From an uncultured Paracoccaceae bacterium (lineage in GTDB: Bacteria > Pseudomonadota > Alphaproteobacteria > Rhodobacterales > Rhodobacteraceae), in assembly GCA_937916485.1 (NCBI GenBank), contig CALFSV010000061.1, positions 1 through 33,888 on the forward strand: a stretch of 33,888 nucleotides of DNA, read 5' to 3'. A program made the translations under genes and the position numbers. Numbering within the stretch: position 1 is the stretch's first letter; each line of letters begins with the position of its first letter. Shown here piece after piece: positions 1 to 7,672 of this stretch. The notes beneath the pieces are model-generated. The model ran no database searches. It was not told the DNA's origin and saw only the letters and a list, made by a program, of their open reading frames with translations.

Positions 1-475
1 TTTATATCATTTGGGAAGGGCAAGATGGCCTGCACCGGGGGTCCATGCGGTTGTTGCCGACAACAGGTCGGACCATGGTCAAAGACCACTTCCTTTATCT
101 GACAGACGGGGTGGCGCTTCAAAGCGCCGACATCTGGGAATGCACCCGCTTTTGCCTCGCCCCGGGAGCACAAAGCAAGATCGCAGCGGCCCTGATGTTG
201 GCAGGCGGCGAAGTGATGCGGGCCTTCGATCTGACCCATTTCGTTGGAGTTTTGACCACCGGATGACGCGCATCTATCGCATGATCGGATCAAGCCCGGT
301 TGTTCTCGGGGAGGCCGGTAAAGGGGTCGAGCGCATTGCAGTGGGCCTATGGGGCTACGATCCAAAAGACAGGTCAAAGGTGCTTCAACGGGCGGGCCTG
401 TCCTCGGCGCTGTCCGAACATTGGTTTCTGCGCGCCTTTGATCGGCCGGTGCGTCAGCGCAAGGCGTTCGGATGA
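1..475 (+). pseudogene. luxI: LuxI-family acyl-homoserine-lactone synthase, 5'-truncated by the window and frameshifted
   Basis: LuxI enzymes make acyl-homoserine-lactone quorum signals from SAM and acyl-ACP in the cytoplasm. From base 3 the frame reads YIIWEGQDGLHRGSMRLLPT, followed by the family's RLLPTTGRTM and WECTRF motifs. It then continues through LTHFVGV and stops at 264-266. The expected continuation (DHRMTRIYRMIG, then a typical C-terminus) lies one frame over and ends at 475. Adding one T to the TTTT run at 250-253 restores GVFDHRMTRIYR. The N-terminus lies outside the window. The early TGA overlaps an ATG (263-265) in the second frame, so reinitiation is formally possible, but the split falls in a conserved core strand. 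This is either a real inactivating deletion or a homopolymer sequencing error. No luxR is visible in the window. The family call is firm; loss of function is not. Confidence 0.85.
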
Positions 476-522
476 CCCGCTTGGGGCTGGTCGCCGGGTT
501 TGGGCAAGGATAGTGTCGCGGC

Positions 523-2049
523 ATGAACGCGCCCTCCCTGACCTTCTCTACAGACCAGGCCGAAGCCTGGGATGCCATTAGCAGCGCCCTGCGCATGTCC
601 GGAATCGATCTGGACGATGGCCTCTTGTCGCCGCCCAAATCCGACACGCCCAGCGTGTTGGCGGTGGTGGGCAAGGCGGGGTCGGGCAAGACCATGCTTC
701 TGGCAGCCCTGACCCGCGCTCTGAACGAGGCGGGCGTCGACATCGTCTCGGGGGACTGGGAAGGAAAGCGACGCAAGGACCGGCGAACCTTGGCGATCCT
801 GGCACCCACGAACAAGGCCGCTTCCGTTCTTCGCGGACACGGTGTGCCCGCCACGACAATCCACCGCATCCTCTATACCCCTGTCTACGACCCCGAGTAC
901 GAAAAGGTCGCCGAATGGCTGGCCGGACAGGGGGATCGGCCGGAGATAGAGGCTCTGACAGATGTGGCGCTGGACCGGGCTTACGCCTCCTACCAGATAA
1001 ATACATCCGTTCCGGCGGCCCTCGCCGCAGCGGGGTTGCGCGGATCGGATTTCATCACCGGCTGGAAACGGCGCGAGGACCCGCTGGATATCGGCCTAGT
1101 CGACGAAAGCTCCATGCTGGACGCGCGGCAGTTCACCGATCTTCAGGACATCTTTCCCACCCTGCTGTTGTTTGGAGATCCCGCCCAGCTCCCTCCGGTC
1201 CAGTCGAGCGGCGGCATGGTCTTTGAGACGCTGCCCAAGGGGCGGACGTTGACGTTGCATCGGATTCACAGGCAGGACGCCGACAACCCGATCCTTGACC
1301 TGGCCCACGCACTGGCCGATCCCGAGGTCGACTACCACCATTTTGAAAGGCTTGTGACAGAGGCCGCCGCAAAGGACCCAAGGGTCGTTCTGGCTCAAAG
1401 GGTAGAGGCCGACCTGATGGCCCGATCCCCGGTGTTGGTCTGGCGCAATGCCACCCGCATCCGGCTGATCCATGCCTTCCGCGCCGCTTTCGATGCGCCC
1501 GTCGACGAACTTCTGGCAGGAGAGCCGTTGATCTGCGACGGGATCGAATTGCCCCTCAAACATCGCAAGAAGCGGCTCGATCTGGAGGCTCGTGGACTGA
1601 TCAAGGGCGCTCAGGTCGTCTACCTTGGACCGGGAAAGAGACCCGGCTTTTCCCGCCTGCATGTCTTTGGGGCAGAGGAACCAAGGGTGTCAGCGGCCTC
1701 CATCGTCAAGATAGAACAGGAGGGCGACGCAGAACCCTTCATCCCCTTTGCCGCACGCATGGGGGCGACTTTCCTGCACGGAGCGGCGGTGACGATCCAT
1801 AAGGCCCAGGGATCGCAATGGGATACAGTGCAGGTCTTTGCCCCCGACATTGAGATTGCCGCCCGGATGGGCCGGGTCGAGGCGGGCCAGCCCCTGTGGA
1901 AGCGGCTGGCCTATGTGGCGATCACGCGGGCGGAACGTGAATTGCGTTGGGTGGTAAGGTCCATGCTGGCCAAACCAAAGACAACCCTGGGCGTCGATGA
2001 CCTCGAAGTTCCAGCCACCCCACTTGTCCTGACCGGTGAAGACGATTAG
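523..2049 (+). CDS. RecD-like ATP-dependent DNA helicase (AAA_30 / UvrD C-terminal type)
   Basis: This 508-residue SF1 helicase probably unwinds DNA at the expense of ATP. Walker A (GKAGSGKT) is at residues 50-57 and is followed by the motif Ia-like segment LAPTNKAA. Walker B is DESSMLD, and motif III is GDPAQLPPV. The C-terminal part carries TIHKAQGSQWD and YVAITRAERELRW, typical of the UvrD/RecD C-terminal domain. The architecture matches stand-alone RecD-like proteins annotated as exodeoxyribonuclease V-like ATPases, and no recB or recC is nearby. The start lies 47 bases after the luxI stop, with AAGGA upstream. It converges on ccr and is followed by a hairpin terminator. The biological role is not known from the sequence alone. 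Confidence 0.9.
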   Translation: MNAPSLTFSTDQAEAWDAISSALRMSGIDLDDGLLSPPKSDTPSVLAVVGKAGSGKTMLLAALTRALNEAGVDIVSGDWEGKRRKDRRTLAILAPTNKAASVLRGHGVPATTIHRILYTPVYDPEYEKVAEWLAGQGDRPEIEALTDVALDRAYASYQINTSVPAALAAAGLRGSDFITGWKRREDPLDIGLVDESSMLDARQFTDLQDIFPTLLLFGDPAQLPPVQSSGGMVFETLPKGRTLTLHRIHRQDADNPILDLAHALADPEVDYHHFERLVTEAAAKDPRVVLAQRVEADLMARSPVLVWRNATRIRLIHAFRAAFDAPVDELLAGEPLICDGIELPLKHRKKRLDLEARGLIKGAQVVYLGPGKRPGFSRLHVFGAEEPRVSAASIVKIEQEGDAEPFIPFAARMGATFLHGAAVTIHKAQGSQWDTVQVFAPDIEIAARMGRVEAGQPLWKRLAYVAITRAERELRWVVRSMLAKPKTTLGVDDLEVPATPLVLTGEDD

Positions 2050-2078
2050 CGAAGCCGCGGACCGTCTTGAAATGAAAT

Positions 2079-2093
2079 GGGGGCTCTGCCCCC
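2079..2093 (+). terminator. Hairpin downstream of the RecD-like helicase
   Basis: GGGGGC-TCT-GCCCCC forms a perfect 6-bp GC stem with a 3-base loop, 30 bases after the helicase stop. There is no T tract, so termination efficiency is uncertain. The hairpin is the first part of a larger GC-rich element that continues to about 2188. Confidence 0.5.
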
Positions 2094-2108
2094 GCCGCGC
2101 TGCGCGCG

Positions 2109-2188
2109 CCTCCCCCCGGATATTTTCGATCCGAAGAAGCTGGGGACAGGACCTGTCTTCTTCGGATCACAAATATCCCCGCCGGAGG
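2109..2188. repeat. Large imperfect inverted repeat between convergent genes, carrying the AAATATCC intergenic motif on both arms
   Basis: The outer arms are CCTCCCCCCGGATATTTT and AAATATCCCCGCCGGAGG. The middle arms are a perfect 12-bp match, GATCCGAAGAAG (2128-2139) with CTTCTTCGGATC (2157-2168). The centre is GACAGG-A-CCTGTC. It lies between the convergent helicase and ccr genes, so a bidirectional terminator is a reasonable reading. The right arm (2171-2190) is identical over 20 bases to the copy at 15007-15026. Confidence 0.7.
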
Positions 2189-2220
2189 CTTCCTCCTCTG
2201 TCGCCAGCGCGACGGCGGGC

Positions 2221-3501
2221 CTAGTGGCTCTCGGCTAACGCATCTTCCCATGTGCGCAGGCCGACTTTTGGTGATTGAACCAGCACAGCCATATTGCCGG
2301 GCTTGTGCTCGTTCTTGCGCATCTTCGTATGGGCGGCCGGGATCTGGGACCAGCCAAAGACTTCGGACATGCAGGGGTCAAGCCTCCGGTCCAGCATCAG
2401 GTCATTCGCCGCACTTGCCTGTTTGAGGTTTGCAAAATGTGAGCCTTGGACCCGCTTTTGGTGCATCCAGAGATAGCGCGCATCCAGCGTGAGGTTGTAA
2501 CCTGTGGTCCCGGCACAGATCACCACCATGCCACCCCGTTTGCAGACAAAGTTGGACACCGGGAACGTGGCTTCGCCGGGATGCTCGAATACCATGTCGA
2601 CGTTGATGCCTTTGCCTGTGATCTCCCAGATGGCTTTGCCGAACTTGCGCACCTCGTTGAACCAGGTCTTGTATTCCGGCGTGTTGACCGTCGGCATCTG
2701 GCCCCAGCACTCGAAATCCTTGCGGTTGATGACGCCTTTGGCCCCCAGGCTCATGACAAACTCGCGCTTGTCTTCTTCGGAGATCACGCCGATGGCGTTT
2801 GCGCCGGCCGTATTGATCAACTGGATCGCATAGGAGCCAAGCCCGCCAGAGGCCCCCCAAACGAGGACATTCTGGCCGGGCCGCAGCTCGTGCGGGCTGT
2901 GCCCAAAGAGCATCCTGTACGCGGTCGCAAGCGTCAGAGTATAGCAGGCGCTTTCCTCCCAGGTCAGGTGCTGGGGCCGCCGCATCAGCTGCTGGGACTG
3001 TACGCAGGTGAACTGGGCGAAGGATCCGTCCGGCGTCTCATAGCCCCAGATCCGCTGGCTGGGCGAGAACATGGGGTCGCCGCCGTTGCATTCTTCATCG
3101 TCGCCATCGTCCTGGTTGCAGTGGATGACTACCTCGTCCCCGACCTTCCAGCGCTTTACCTTGTCGCCTACCGCCCAGACGATGCCAGAGGCGTCCGATC
3201 CTGCAATATGGTAGTCGGCCCCATGCACATCGAAGGGTGACAGGGGAATGCCAAGGCCAGCCCAGACGCCGTTGTAGTTGACCCCGGCTGCCATCACCAT
3301 GACCAGCACCTCGTTGCTGTCCGGCATGGGGGTCTCGACCGTTTCGACCTGAAAGGCCTGCTCGGGCTCTCCATGCCGTTCGCGGCGAATGGTCCAGGCC
3401 ATCATTTGAGCCGGCACATGCCCAAGCGGTGGCATTTCTCCGATTTGATAGAGGTCCTTCTTGGGGGCGGTCATCTGGGGCGTGTTCTGGTCAAGGGCCA
3501 T
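2221..3501 (-). CDS. ccrA: Crotonyl-CoA carboxylase/reductase
   Basis: Ccr reductively carboxylates crotonyl-CoA to ethylmalonyl-CoA with NADPH and CO2, the key step of the ethylmalonyl-CoA pathway for acetate assimilation. The protein is a zinc-less medium-chain dehydrogenase/reductase of about 426 residues. It shows NYNGVWA in the N-terminal half, the nucleotide-binding segment VLVWGASGGLGSYAIQL, VFEHPG and GSHFAN, all typical of Ccr. The acidic, Cys-containing stretch with DGDDEECNGGD is also characteristic. I chose the ATG at 3501 because GGAG sits six bases before it; a longer frame to 3537 adds twelve residues without a good ribosome site. The ethylmalonyl-CoA mutase gene is two genes away, and mch and mcl2 are further along the window. 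Confidence 0.96.
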   Translation of the reverse strand: MALDQNTPQMTAPKKDLYQIGEMPPLGHVPAQMMAWTIRRERHGEPEQAFQVETVETPMPDSNEVLVMVMAAGVNYNGVWAGLGIPLSPFDVHGADYHIAGSDASGIVWAVGDKVKRWKVGDEVVIHCNQDDGDDEECNGGDPMFSPSQRIWGYETPDGSFAQFTCVQSQQLMRRPQHLTWEESACYTLTLATAYRMLFGHSPHELRPGQNVLVWGASGGLGSYAIQLINTAGANAIGVISEEDKREFVMSLGAKGVINRKDFECWGQMPTVNTPEYKTWFNEVRKFGKAIWEITGKGINVDMVFEHPGEATFPVSNFVCKRGGMVVICAGTTGYNLTLDARYLWMHQKRVQGSHFANLKQASAANDLMLDRRLDPCMSEVFGWSQIPAAHTKMRKNEHKPGNMAVLVQSPKVGLRTWEDALAESH

Positions 3502-3593
3502 GTCGATCTCCATAAGGCGCAGCCTTTGTCTGTTCATAGAAATGCCGCGACGCAGAATCGCCCGGCTCTGCCTTCGAAATACAAAGCGCTGAG

Positions 3594-3632
3594 TAATATT
3601 GCAACATACAAGATGTTTATATTGTAATTTTA
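3594..3632 (-). promoter_or_regulatory. AT-rich ccr upstream region with an inverted repeat and TTGCAA-like cores
   Basis: The sharply AT-rich stretch upstream of ccr holds AACAT-ACAAG-ATGTT (3603-3617), a perfect 5-bp inverted repeat. It also has TTGCAA (3599-3604) and TTGTAA (3622-3627), whose centres are 23 bases apart. TTGCAA cores occur in sites of ScfR/RamB-type short-chain acyl-CoA regulators of acetate and propionate metabolism. Linking them to this site is my inference, and the match is partial. Confidence 0.35.
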
Positions 3633-5036
3633 TTACCTACAGGATGCGGAATTATCAATCTCGGCAGCGTCAGGCGCAGGATGCTCCAAGTGTTCTGCGA
3701 TTGAATTTCCGTAGTACTCCAGAACATCCCGCGCTTCCGGCTTGGCCTGTACCCCCGCTGGCGTTTCGCTCAGCAGGCCCCGCTCAAACAAGAGCGCTAG
3801 GGCATCCGCGGTCACTGTAGCGACATCCCGGCGCGGCACACTTGCCCCAGCGCGTGACAGATGTCCGACCATCCTTGCGACCTCTGCTTCGATCTGCGCC
3901 CTGGTTTTCGGCGATCCATCCTGAAGCACCGACGCGACCAGTGGAACCGGCAAGACCGGGATCGATTTGCGCACCCGACCCATGAGTATCGATGCCAATT
4001 CCTCGGTCGTGACGGGTCCCCGCTCTTCGATCAGATTGGCCAGGGACAAGGGGGTGCCAAAACTGACCGATGCTGTCCCAAAGGTCTTGAACCGCCGGGT
4101 CAGACGTTGCCAGGCGTGCCCACCAAGCGCTGACAACACTACCCCCAGAGGCGGTCGGAACCGCCGCTGACCAGAGGTATGTGCCGCAATCAGGAACCGG
4201 TCTTCGAGGACCCGATCATAATTCAGGCCGACCGGAACGAAGATGACATCCCGCCCGTTTGGCGCCCAGCCTGACACGATATAGTTCAACAGTCCGAGTT
4301 TCGGGCTTTCGACCCGTCCAGTCAGGCTGAGCCCGCCTTCCGGAAAGAACGCCTGGGTGACACCGCCCGCAACGGCCATTTGAACATAGCGCGCCAGCAC
4401 CCGGCGATAGAGGCCGCTCCGGTTCCTGCGCCGAATAAAGTAGGCCCCCATGGCCCGGATGACAGCAGACAAGGGCCAGATCCGCGCCCATTCGCCTACG
4501 GCGTAGGACAGGGCAGAGGTTCGCGAAACCAGGTATGTGACCAGAACGTAATCCATATTGGACCGGTGGTTGATGACGAAGATCACCGAGGCGTCTGGAT
4601 CGATACGTTCGAGGGCGGACCTGTCGAAAGACCCCAGCCGGATCCGGTAGAGCGATCGGGCAAGCCAGCGCGCCACCCGCGCGCCAATCGTGAAATAGGC
4701 TGTGGCCGAAAACGACGGCACGATTTCCCGAGCGAAATCGCGGGCCAACTCAAAGGCGACGTTTTCGGGCACGTTGTGACTGCGGGCGTGTTCCACGATC
4801 GCTTCTGTCACCTGGGGATCGTAGATCAGTCGCTGGATCATGTCATGACGGCGGGCCAGCTTAAACGGCTCGATCGGGCGCTGCAGCCTTTTGTTGAGCC
4901 GGCTGACCAGCCGCTCTGCCCGTTTGCGAAAGAACCATCGCACTGAAGGAAACAGAAAGTGCGACGCAAACGTCACCGCCGCGAAGAGAAGAATCAGAAC
5001 AAGGAGCCACAGCGGCAAAGAGACGGTCGTTGTCAT
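3633..5036 (-). CDS. PlsB-like glycerol-3-phosphate/lysophosphatidate acyltransferase
   Basis: Membrane-associated acyltransferase (467 residues), probably acylating glycerol-3-phosphate or a related lysolipid in phospholipid synthesis. One N-terminal membrane segment (about residues 7-29) is followed by a basic region. Motif I is INHRSNMDYVL (H157, D162), the HX4D catalytic pair. The acceptor-binding motif is FPEGGLSLTGRVESPK (about 231-246), and motif IV is FVPVGLNYDRVLED (about 266-279). These match PlsB better than PlsC, but the protein is much shorter than the roughly 800-residue E. coli PlsB. It is divergent from ecm with 133 bases between the chosen starts. The ribosome site before the chosen ATG is weak. 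The exact acceptor is not certain. Confidence 0.85.
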   Translation of the reverse strand: MTTTVSLPLWLLVLILLFAAVTFASHFLFPSVRWFFRKRAERLVSRLNKRLQRPIEPFKLARRHDMIQRLIYDPQVTEAIVEHARSHNVPENVAFELARDFAREIVPSFSATAYFTIGARVARWLARSLYRIRLGSFDRSALERIDPDASVIFVINHRSNMDYVLVTYLVSRTSALSYAVGEWARIWPLSAVIRAMGAYFIRRRNRSGLYRRVLARYVQMAVAGGVTQAFFPEGGLSLTGRVESPKLGLLNYIVSGWAPNGRDVIFVPVGLNYDRVLEDRFLIAAHTSGQRRFRPPLGVVLSALGGHAWQRLTRRFKTFGTASVSFGTPLSLANLIEERGPVTTEELASILMGRVRKSIPVLPVPLVASVLQDGSPKTRAQIEAEVARMVGHLSRAGASVPRRDVATVTADALALLFERGLLSETPAGVQAKPEARDVLEYYGNSIAEHLEHPAPDAAEIDNSASCR

Positions 5037-5046
5037 GACAGGACCG

Positions 5047-5058
5047 TGACAGGTGTCA
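5047..5058. promoter_or_regulatory. Inverted repeat in the plsB-like/ecm divergent promoter region
   Basis: TGACA-GG-TGTCA is a perfect 5-bp inverted repeat lying just upstream of the acyltransferase start and about 40 bases upstream of the putative ecm -35 box. It could be an operator serving either gene. No regulator is identified. Confidence 0.3.
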
Positions 5059-5096
5059 GCCTTGCCGTAAATCCCGACACGCCGCAGCGCAGCGAA

Positions 5097-5124
5097 TTGA
5101 CAACATCACAAAATGTCCGATAAG
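5097..5124 (+). promoter_or_regulatory. Putative sigma-70 promoter for ecm
   Basis: A perfect -35 TTGACA (5097-5102) is followed after 16 bases by GATAAG (5119-5124), a 4/6 match to TATAAT. The predicted transcript start near 5131 lies after the upstream in-frame ATG at 5113, which supports translation starting at 5170. Confidence 0.45.
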
Positions 5125-5169
5125 TCGGTCTTTGAGAAATTTTGTTGCGTCAACTTGCGGAGACCCCCG

Positions 5170-7140
5170 ATGACCACCCCTGCCTCCAAGGACCAGCCCT
5201 GGTTAATCCGCACTTACGCTGGCCATTCGACGGCCGCAGCCTCCAACGCCCTGTATCGTGGCAACCTTGCCAAGGGGCAAACCGGCCTCTCTGTCGCCTT
5301 CGATTTGCCGACCCAGACAGGCTATGACAGCGACCATGTCCTGGCCCGGGGCGAGGTGGGCAAGGTCGGTGTGCCGATCTGCCATTTGGGAGATATGCGC
5401 ACGCTATTTGACGACATTCCGCTAGAGCGGATGAACACATCGATGACAATCAACGCGACGGCACCCTGGTTGCTGGCCCTTTATGTCGCCGTGGCCGAAG
5501 AACAGGGTGCCGATATTTCGGCACTGCAAGGTACTGTGCAGAACGACATCATCAAGGAATACCTGTCGCGCGGCACATATATCTGCCCGCCCGCCCCATC
5601 CTTGAACATGATTACCGATGTCGCCGCCTGGACCCGAAGCCACCTTCCCAAGTGGAACCCCATGAACGTCTGCTCGTACCACCTGCAAGAGGCCGGAGCG
5701 ACGCCCGAAGAAGAACTTGCCTTTGCCCTCGCGACCGCGACGGCCGTTCTGGATGACCTGCGTGAGAAGGTTGAACCCGACAACTTTCCACAGATGGTTG
5801 GCCGCATTTCGTTCTTTGTTAATGCCGGCATCCGTTTCGTGACCGAGCTTTGCAAGATGCGGGCCTTTGTCGAATTGTGGGATGAGATCTGCGAAGTGCG
5901 CTATGGGATCACCGATCCGCGCTATCGCCGGTTCCGCTATGGCGTTCAGGTCAATTCGCTTGGGTTGACCGAGCAGCAACCCGAAAACAACGTCTACCGC
6001 ATACTGATCGAAATGCTGGCCGTCACCCTATCCAAGAACGCCCGGGCACGCGCCGTGCAGTTGCCTGCCTGGAACGAAGCTTTGGGCCTGCCGCGCCCTT
6101 GGGATCAGCAATGGTCCATGCGCATGCAGCAGATCCTAGCCTATGAGACCGACCTCTTGGAATACGACGACCTTTTTGACGGCAATCCGGCAATAGAACG
6201 CAAAGTCACAGCCCTAAAAGAGGGAGCGCGAGCTGAATTGGCCCAGATCGACGCGATGGGTGGGGCGGTCAATGCCATTGGCCACATGAAATCGCGACTT
6301 GTCGAAAGCAATGCCGCGCGGATCGCTGGTATCGAAAGTGGCGAGACGACGGTCGTCGGAGTGAACCGATGGCAGCAAGGCGAGGCATCTCCCCTGACTG
6401 CAGGCGACGGCAGCGTCATGACCGCCGATCCCGAGGCCGAGACGGACCAGCTTGCCCGTCTGGCGGACTGGAAGGCAAACCGAGACGATGCGGCCGTGAG
6501 CCTGGCCCTGCAGGCTTTGCGCGACGCGGCCCGGACGGGCGTGAACATCATGGACCCATCCGTCGCCTGCGCGAAGGCTGGAGTCACGACAGGGGAATGG
6601 GCAGACGTCATCCGGGCCGTCTTTGGCCAGTATCGGGCACCGACTGGGGTCAGCCAAAATCCGTCGAACCGGACAGAAGGCCTGGACGACCTGCGGGCCG
6701 AAGTAGATGCCGTCAGCGCCCGCTTGGGGCGCAAGCTAACCTTCCTGATGGGCAAGCCCGGACTGGACGGACATTCCAACGGAGCAGAACAGATTGCTGC
6801 CCGCGCGCGAGATTGCGGCATGGCAATTCACTATGACGGCATCAGGCTGACACCAGAAGACATTGTTGCGGGTGCAAAACGCGAAAATGTCCATGTGTTA
6901 GGGCTTTCGATCCTGTCGGGCTCGCACCTGCCGCTGGTTAGCGAAGTCCTTGAAAGAATGCGTCATGCGGGGCTTGAAAACCTGCCCGTTGTCGTTGGCG
7001 GGATCATTCCGGATGAAGACGCTCGGCAATTGCTCGCCTTAGGTGTTGCCCGTGTCTATTCCCCGAAAAACTTTGAATTGAACCGAATAATGGCTGATAT
7101 CGTCGAACTTGCCGATCCGAAATTGACCGCAGCGCAATAA
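5170..7140 (+). CDS. ecm: Ethylmalonyl-CoA mutase (B12-dependent, methylmalonyl-CoA mutase family)
   Basis: Isomerises ethylmalonyl-CoA to methylsuccinyl-CoA, the step after Ccr and epimerase. The 656-residue protein starts with the substrate-binding TIM barrel (PWLIRTYAGHSTA, VAFDLPTQTGYDSDH, MNTSMTINATAPW). It ends with a cobalamin-binding Rossmann domain containing the D-x-H-x-x-G motif DGHSNG (D533, H535 as lower axial ligand), then LSILSGSHL and VVGGIIP. The single-subunit layout and close match to my recollection of Rhodobacter Ecm, plus ccr nearby, favour Ecm over methylmalonyl-CoA mutase. I chose the ATG at 5170, with GGAGA seven bases upstream. The in-frame ATG at 5113 lies inside a promoter-like sequence. 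No cobalamin riboswitch is visible upstream. Confidence 0.93.
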   Translation: MTTPASKDQPWLIRTYAGHSTAAASNALYRGNLAKGQTGLSVAFDLPTQTGYDSDHVLARGEVGKVGVPICHLGDMRTLFDDIPLERMNTSMTINATAPWLLALYVAVAEEQGADISALQGTVQNDIIKEYLSRGTYICPPAPSLNMITDVAAWTRSHLPKWNPMNVCSYHLQEAGATPEEELAFALATATAVLDDLREKVEPDNFPQMVGRISFFVNAGIRFVTELCKMRAFVELWDEICEVRYGITDPRYRRFRYGVQVNSLGLTEQQPENNVYRILIEMLAVTLSKNARARAVQLPAWNEALGLPRPWDQQWSMRMQQILAYETDLLEYDDLFDGNPAIERKVTALKEGARAELAQIDAMGGAVNAIGHMKSRLVESNAARIAGIESGETTVVGVNRWQQGEASPLTAGDGSVMTADPEAETDQLARLADWKANRDDAAVSLALQALRDAARTGVNIMDPSVACAKAGVTTGEWADVIRAVFGQYRAPTGVSQNPSNRTEGLDDLRAEVDAVSARLGRKLTFLMGKPGLDGHSNGAEQIAARARDCGMAIHYDGIRLTPEDIVAGAKRENVHVLGLSILSGSHLPLVSEVLERMRHAGLENLPVVVGGIIPDEDARQLLALGVARVYSPKNFELNRIMADIVELADPKLTAAQ

Positions 7141-7203
7141 GTGGGTGCGGACCTAGCCTTTAGGACAGGTCTGAATCTAAGGATATTGCATTTGGGTAAA
7201 ACC

Positions 7204-7219
7204 TGACTTAATTAAGTCA
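7204..7219. promoter_or_regulatory. Perfect 16-bp palindrome upstream of the H-NS-like gene
   Basis: TGACTTAATTAAGTCA is perfectly self-complementary over 16 bp, in an AT-rich stretch 76 bases before the ATG at 7295. Its compact dyad with no spacer is typical of an operator for a dimeric regulator. There is no T tract and it lies 64 bases after the ecm stop, so a terminator is less likely. Confidence 0.55.
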
Positions 7220-7294
7220 AACTAGGATAGTTCGAAAAACTCGGGGAAATTGGGTCTTCGGCTGTCTGGTCATATTGCTCGGGAGAATTTTGCA

Positions 7295-7618
7295 ATGACT
7301 ATCGACCTAAATGCCATGTCGCGTAAGGAACTTACGACGCTGGCAGCAAATGTAGAAAAAGCCATCGCCTCTTTGAGCGATCGTGAAAAGAAGGCCGCTC
7401 TTGAGGCTGCGGAGCGCGCAGCCGCAGAACATGGCTACTCCTTGGCTGAGCTCGCCGCCATCGGCGGAAAGGGCGCCAAGCGCGGGAAGGCGAAAACGCC
7501 AGCCAAGTATCGCAACCCCGAAAACCCTGATCAGACATGGTCTGGCCGCGGACGCAAGCCCGGCTGGATCAATGCAGCAGAGTCTGCAGGTCGTTCGATC
7601 GCTGACTTCGCCATTTAA
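7295..7618 (+). CDS. H-NS/HvrA-family nucleoid-associated protein
   Basis: A 107-residue DNA-binding protein of the alphaproteobacterial H-NS family (HvrA type), likely a nucleoid protein that silences or modulates AT-rich promoters. An N-terminal coiled-coil region (about residues 1-45, NAMSRKELTTLAANVEKAIA and after) is the oligomerisation domain. A basic linker rich in Lys/Arg/Gly leads to the C-terminal DNA-binding motif KYRNPENPDQTWSGRGRKPGW. I chose the ATG at 7295 for the GGGAGA about eight bases upstream; a frame starting at 7250 lacks this. It has its own upstream AT-rich region with a perfect palindrome and a hairpin terminator after it, so it is probably monocistronic. Confidence 0.92.
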   Translation: MTIDLNAMSRKELTTLAANVEKAIASLSDREKKAALEAAERAAAEHGYSLAELAAIGGKGAKRGKAKTPAKYRNPENPDQTWSGRGRKPGWINAAESAGRSIADFAI

Positions 7619-7626
7619 ACACTTCT

Positions 7627-7651
7627 GGCACGGCCCCTCGGGTGCCGTGCC
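7627..7651 (+). terminator. Hairpin after the H-NS-like gene
   Basis: GGCACGGC (7627-7634) pairs perfectly with GCCGTGCC (7644-7651) around the loop CCCTCGGGT, whose CCC and GGG can pair further. There is only a weak T-containing tail. It lies eight bases after the stop and 21 bases before the deoD start. Confidence 0.65.
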
Positions 7652-7672
7652 ATTCGTGCCTCGGGGACCCAA

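Noticed and set aside
2446..3240. A 264-codon plus-strand frame inside ccr
   Set aside because: Antisense shadow of ccr, with no family resemblance or ribosome site.
5113..5169. Upstream in-frame ATG adding 19 residues to ecm
   Set aside because: It lies within a likely -35/-10 region, lacks a ribosome site, and adds a Cys-containing leader not expected in Ecm. ATG 5170 has GGAGA at good spacing.
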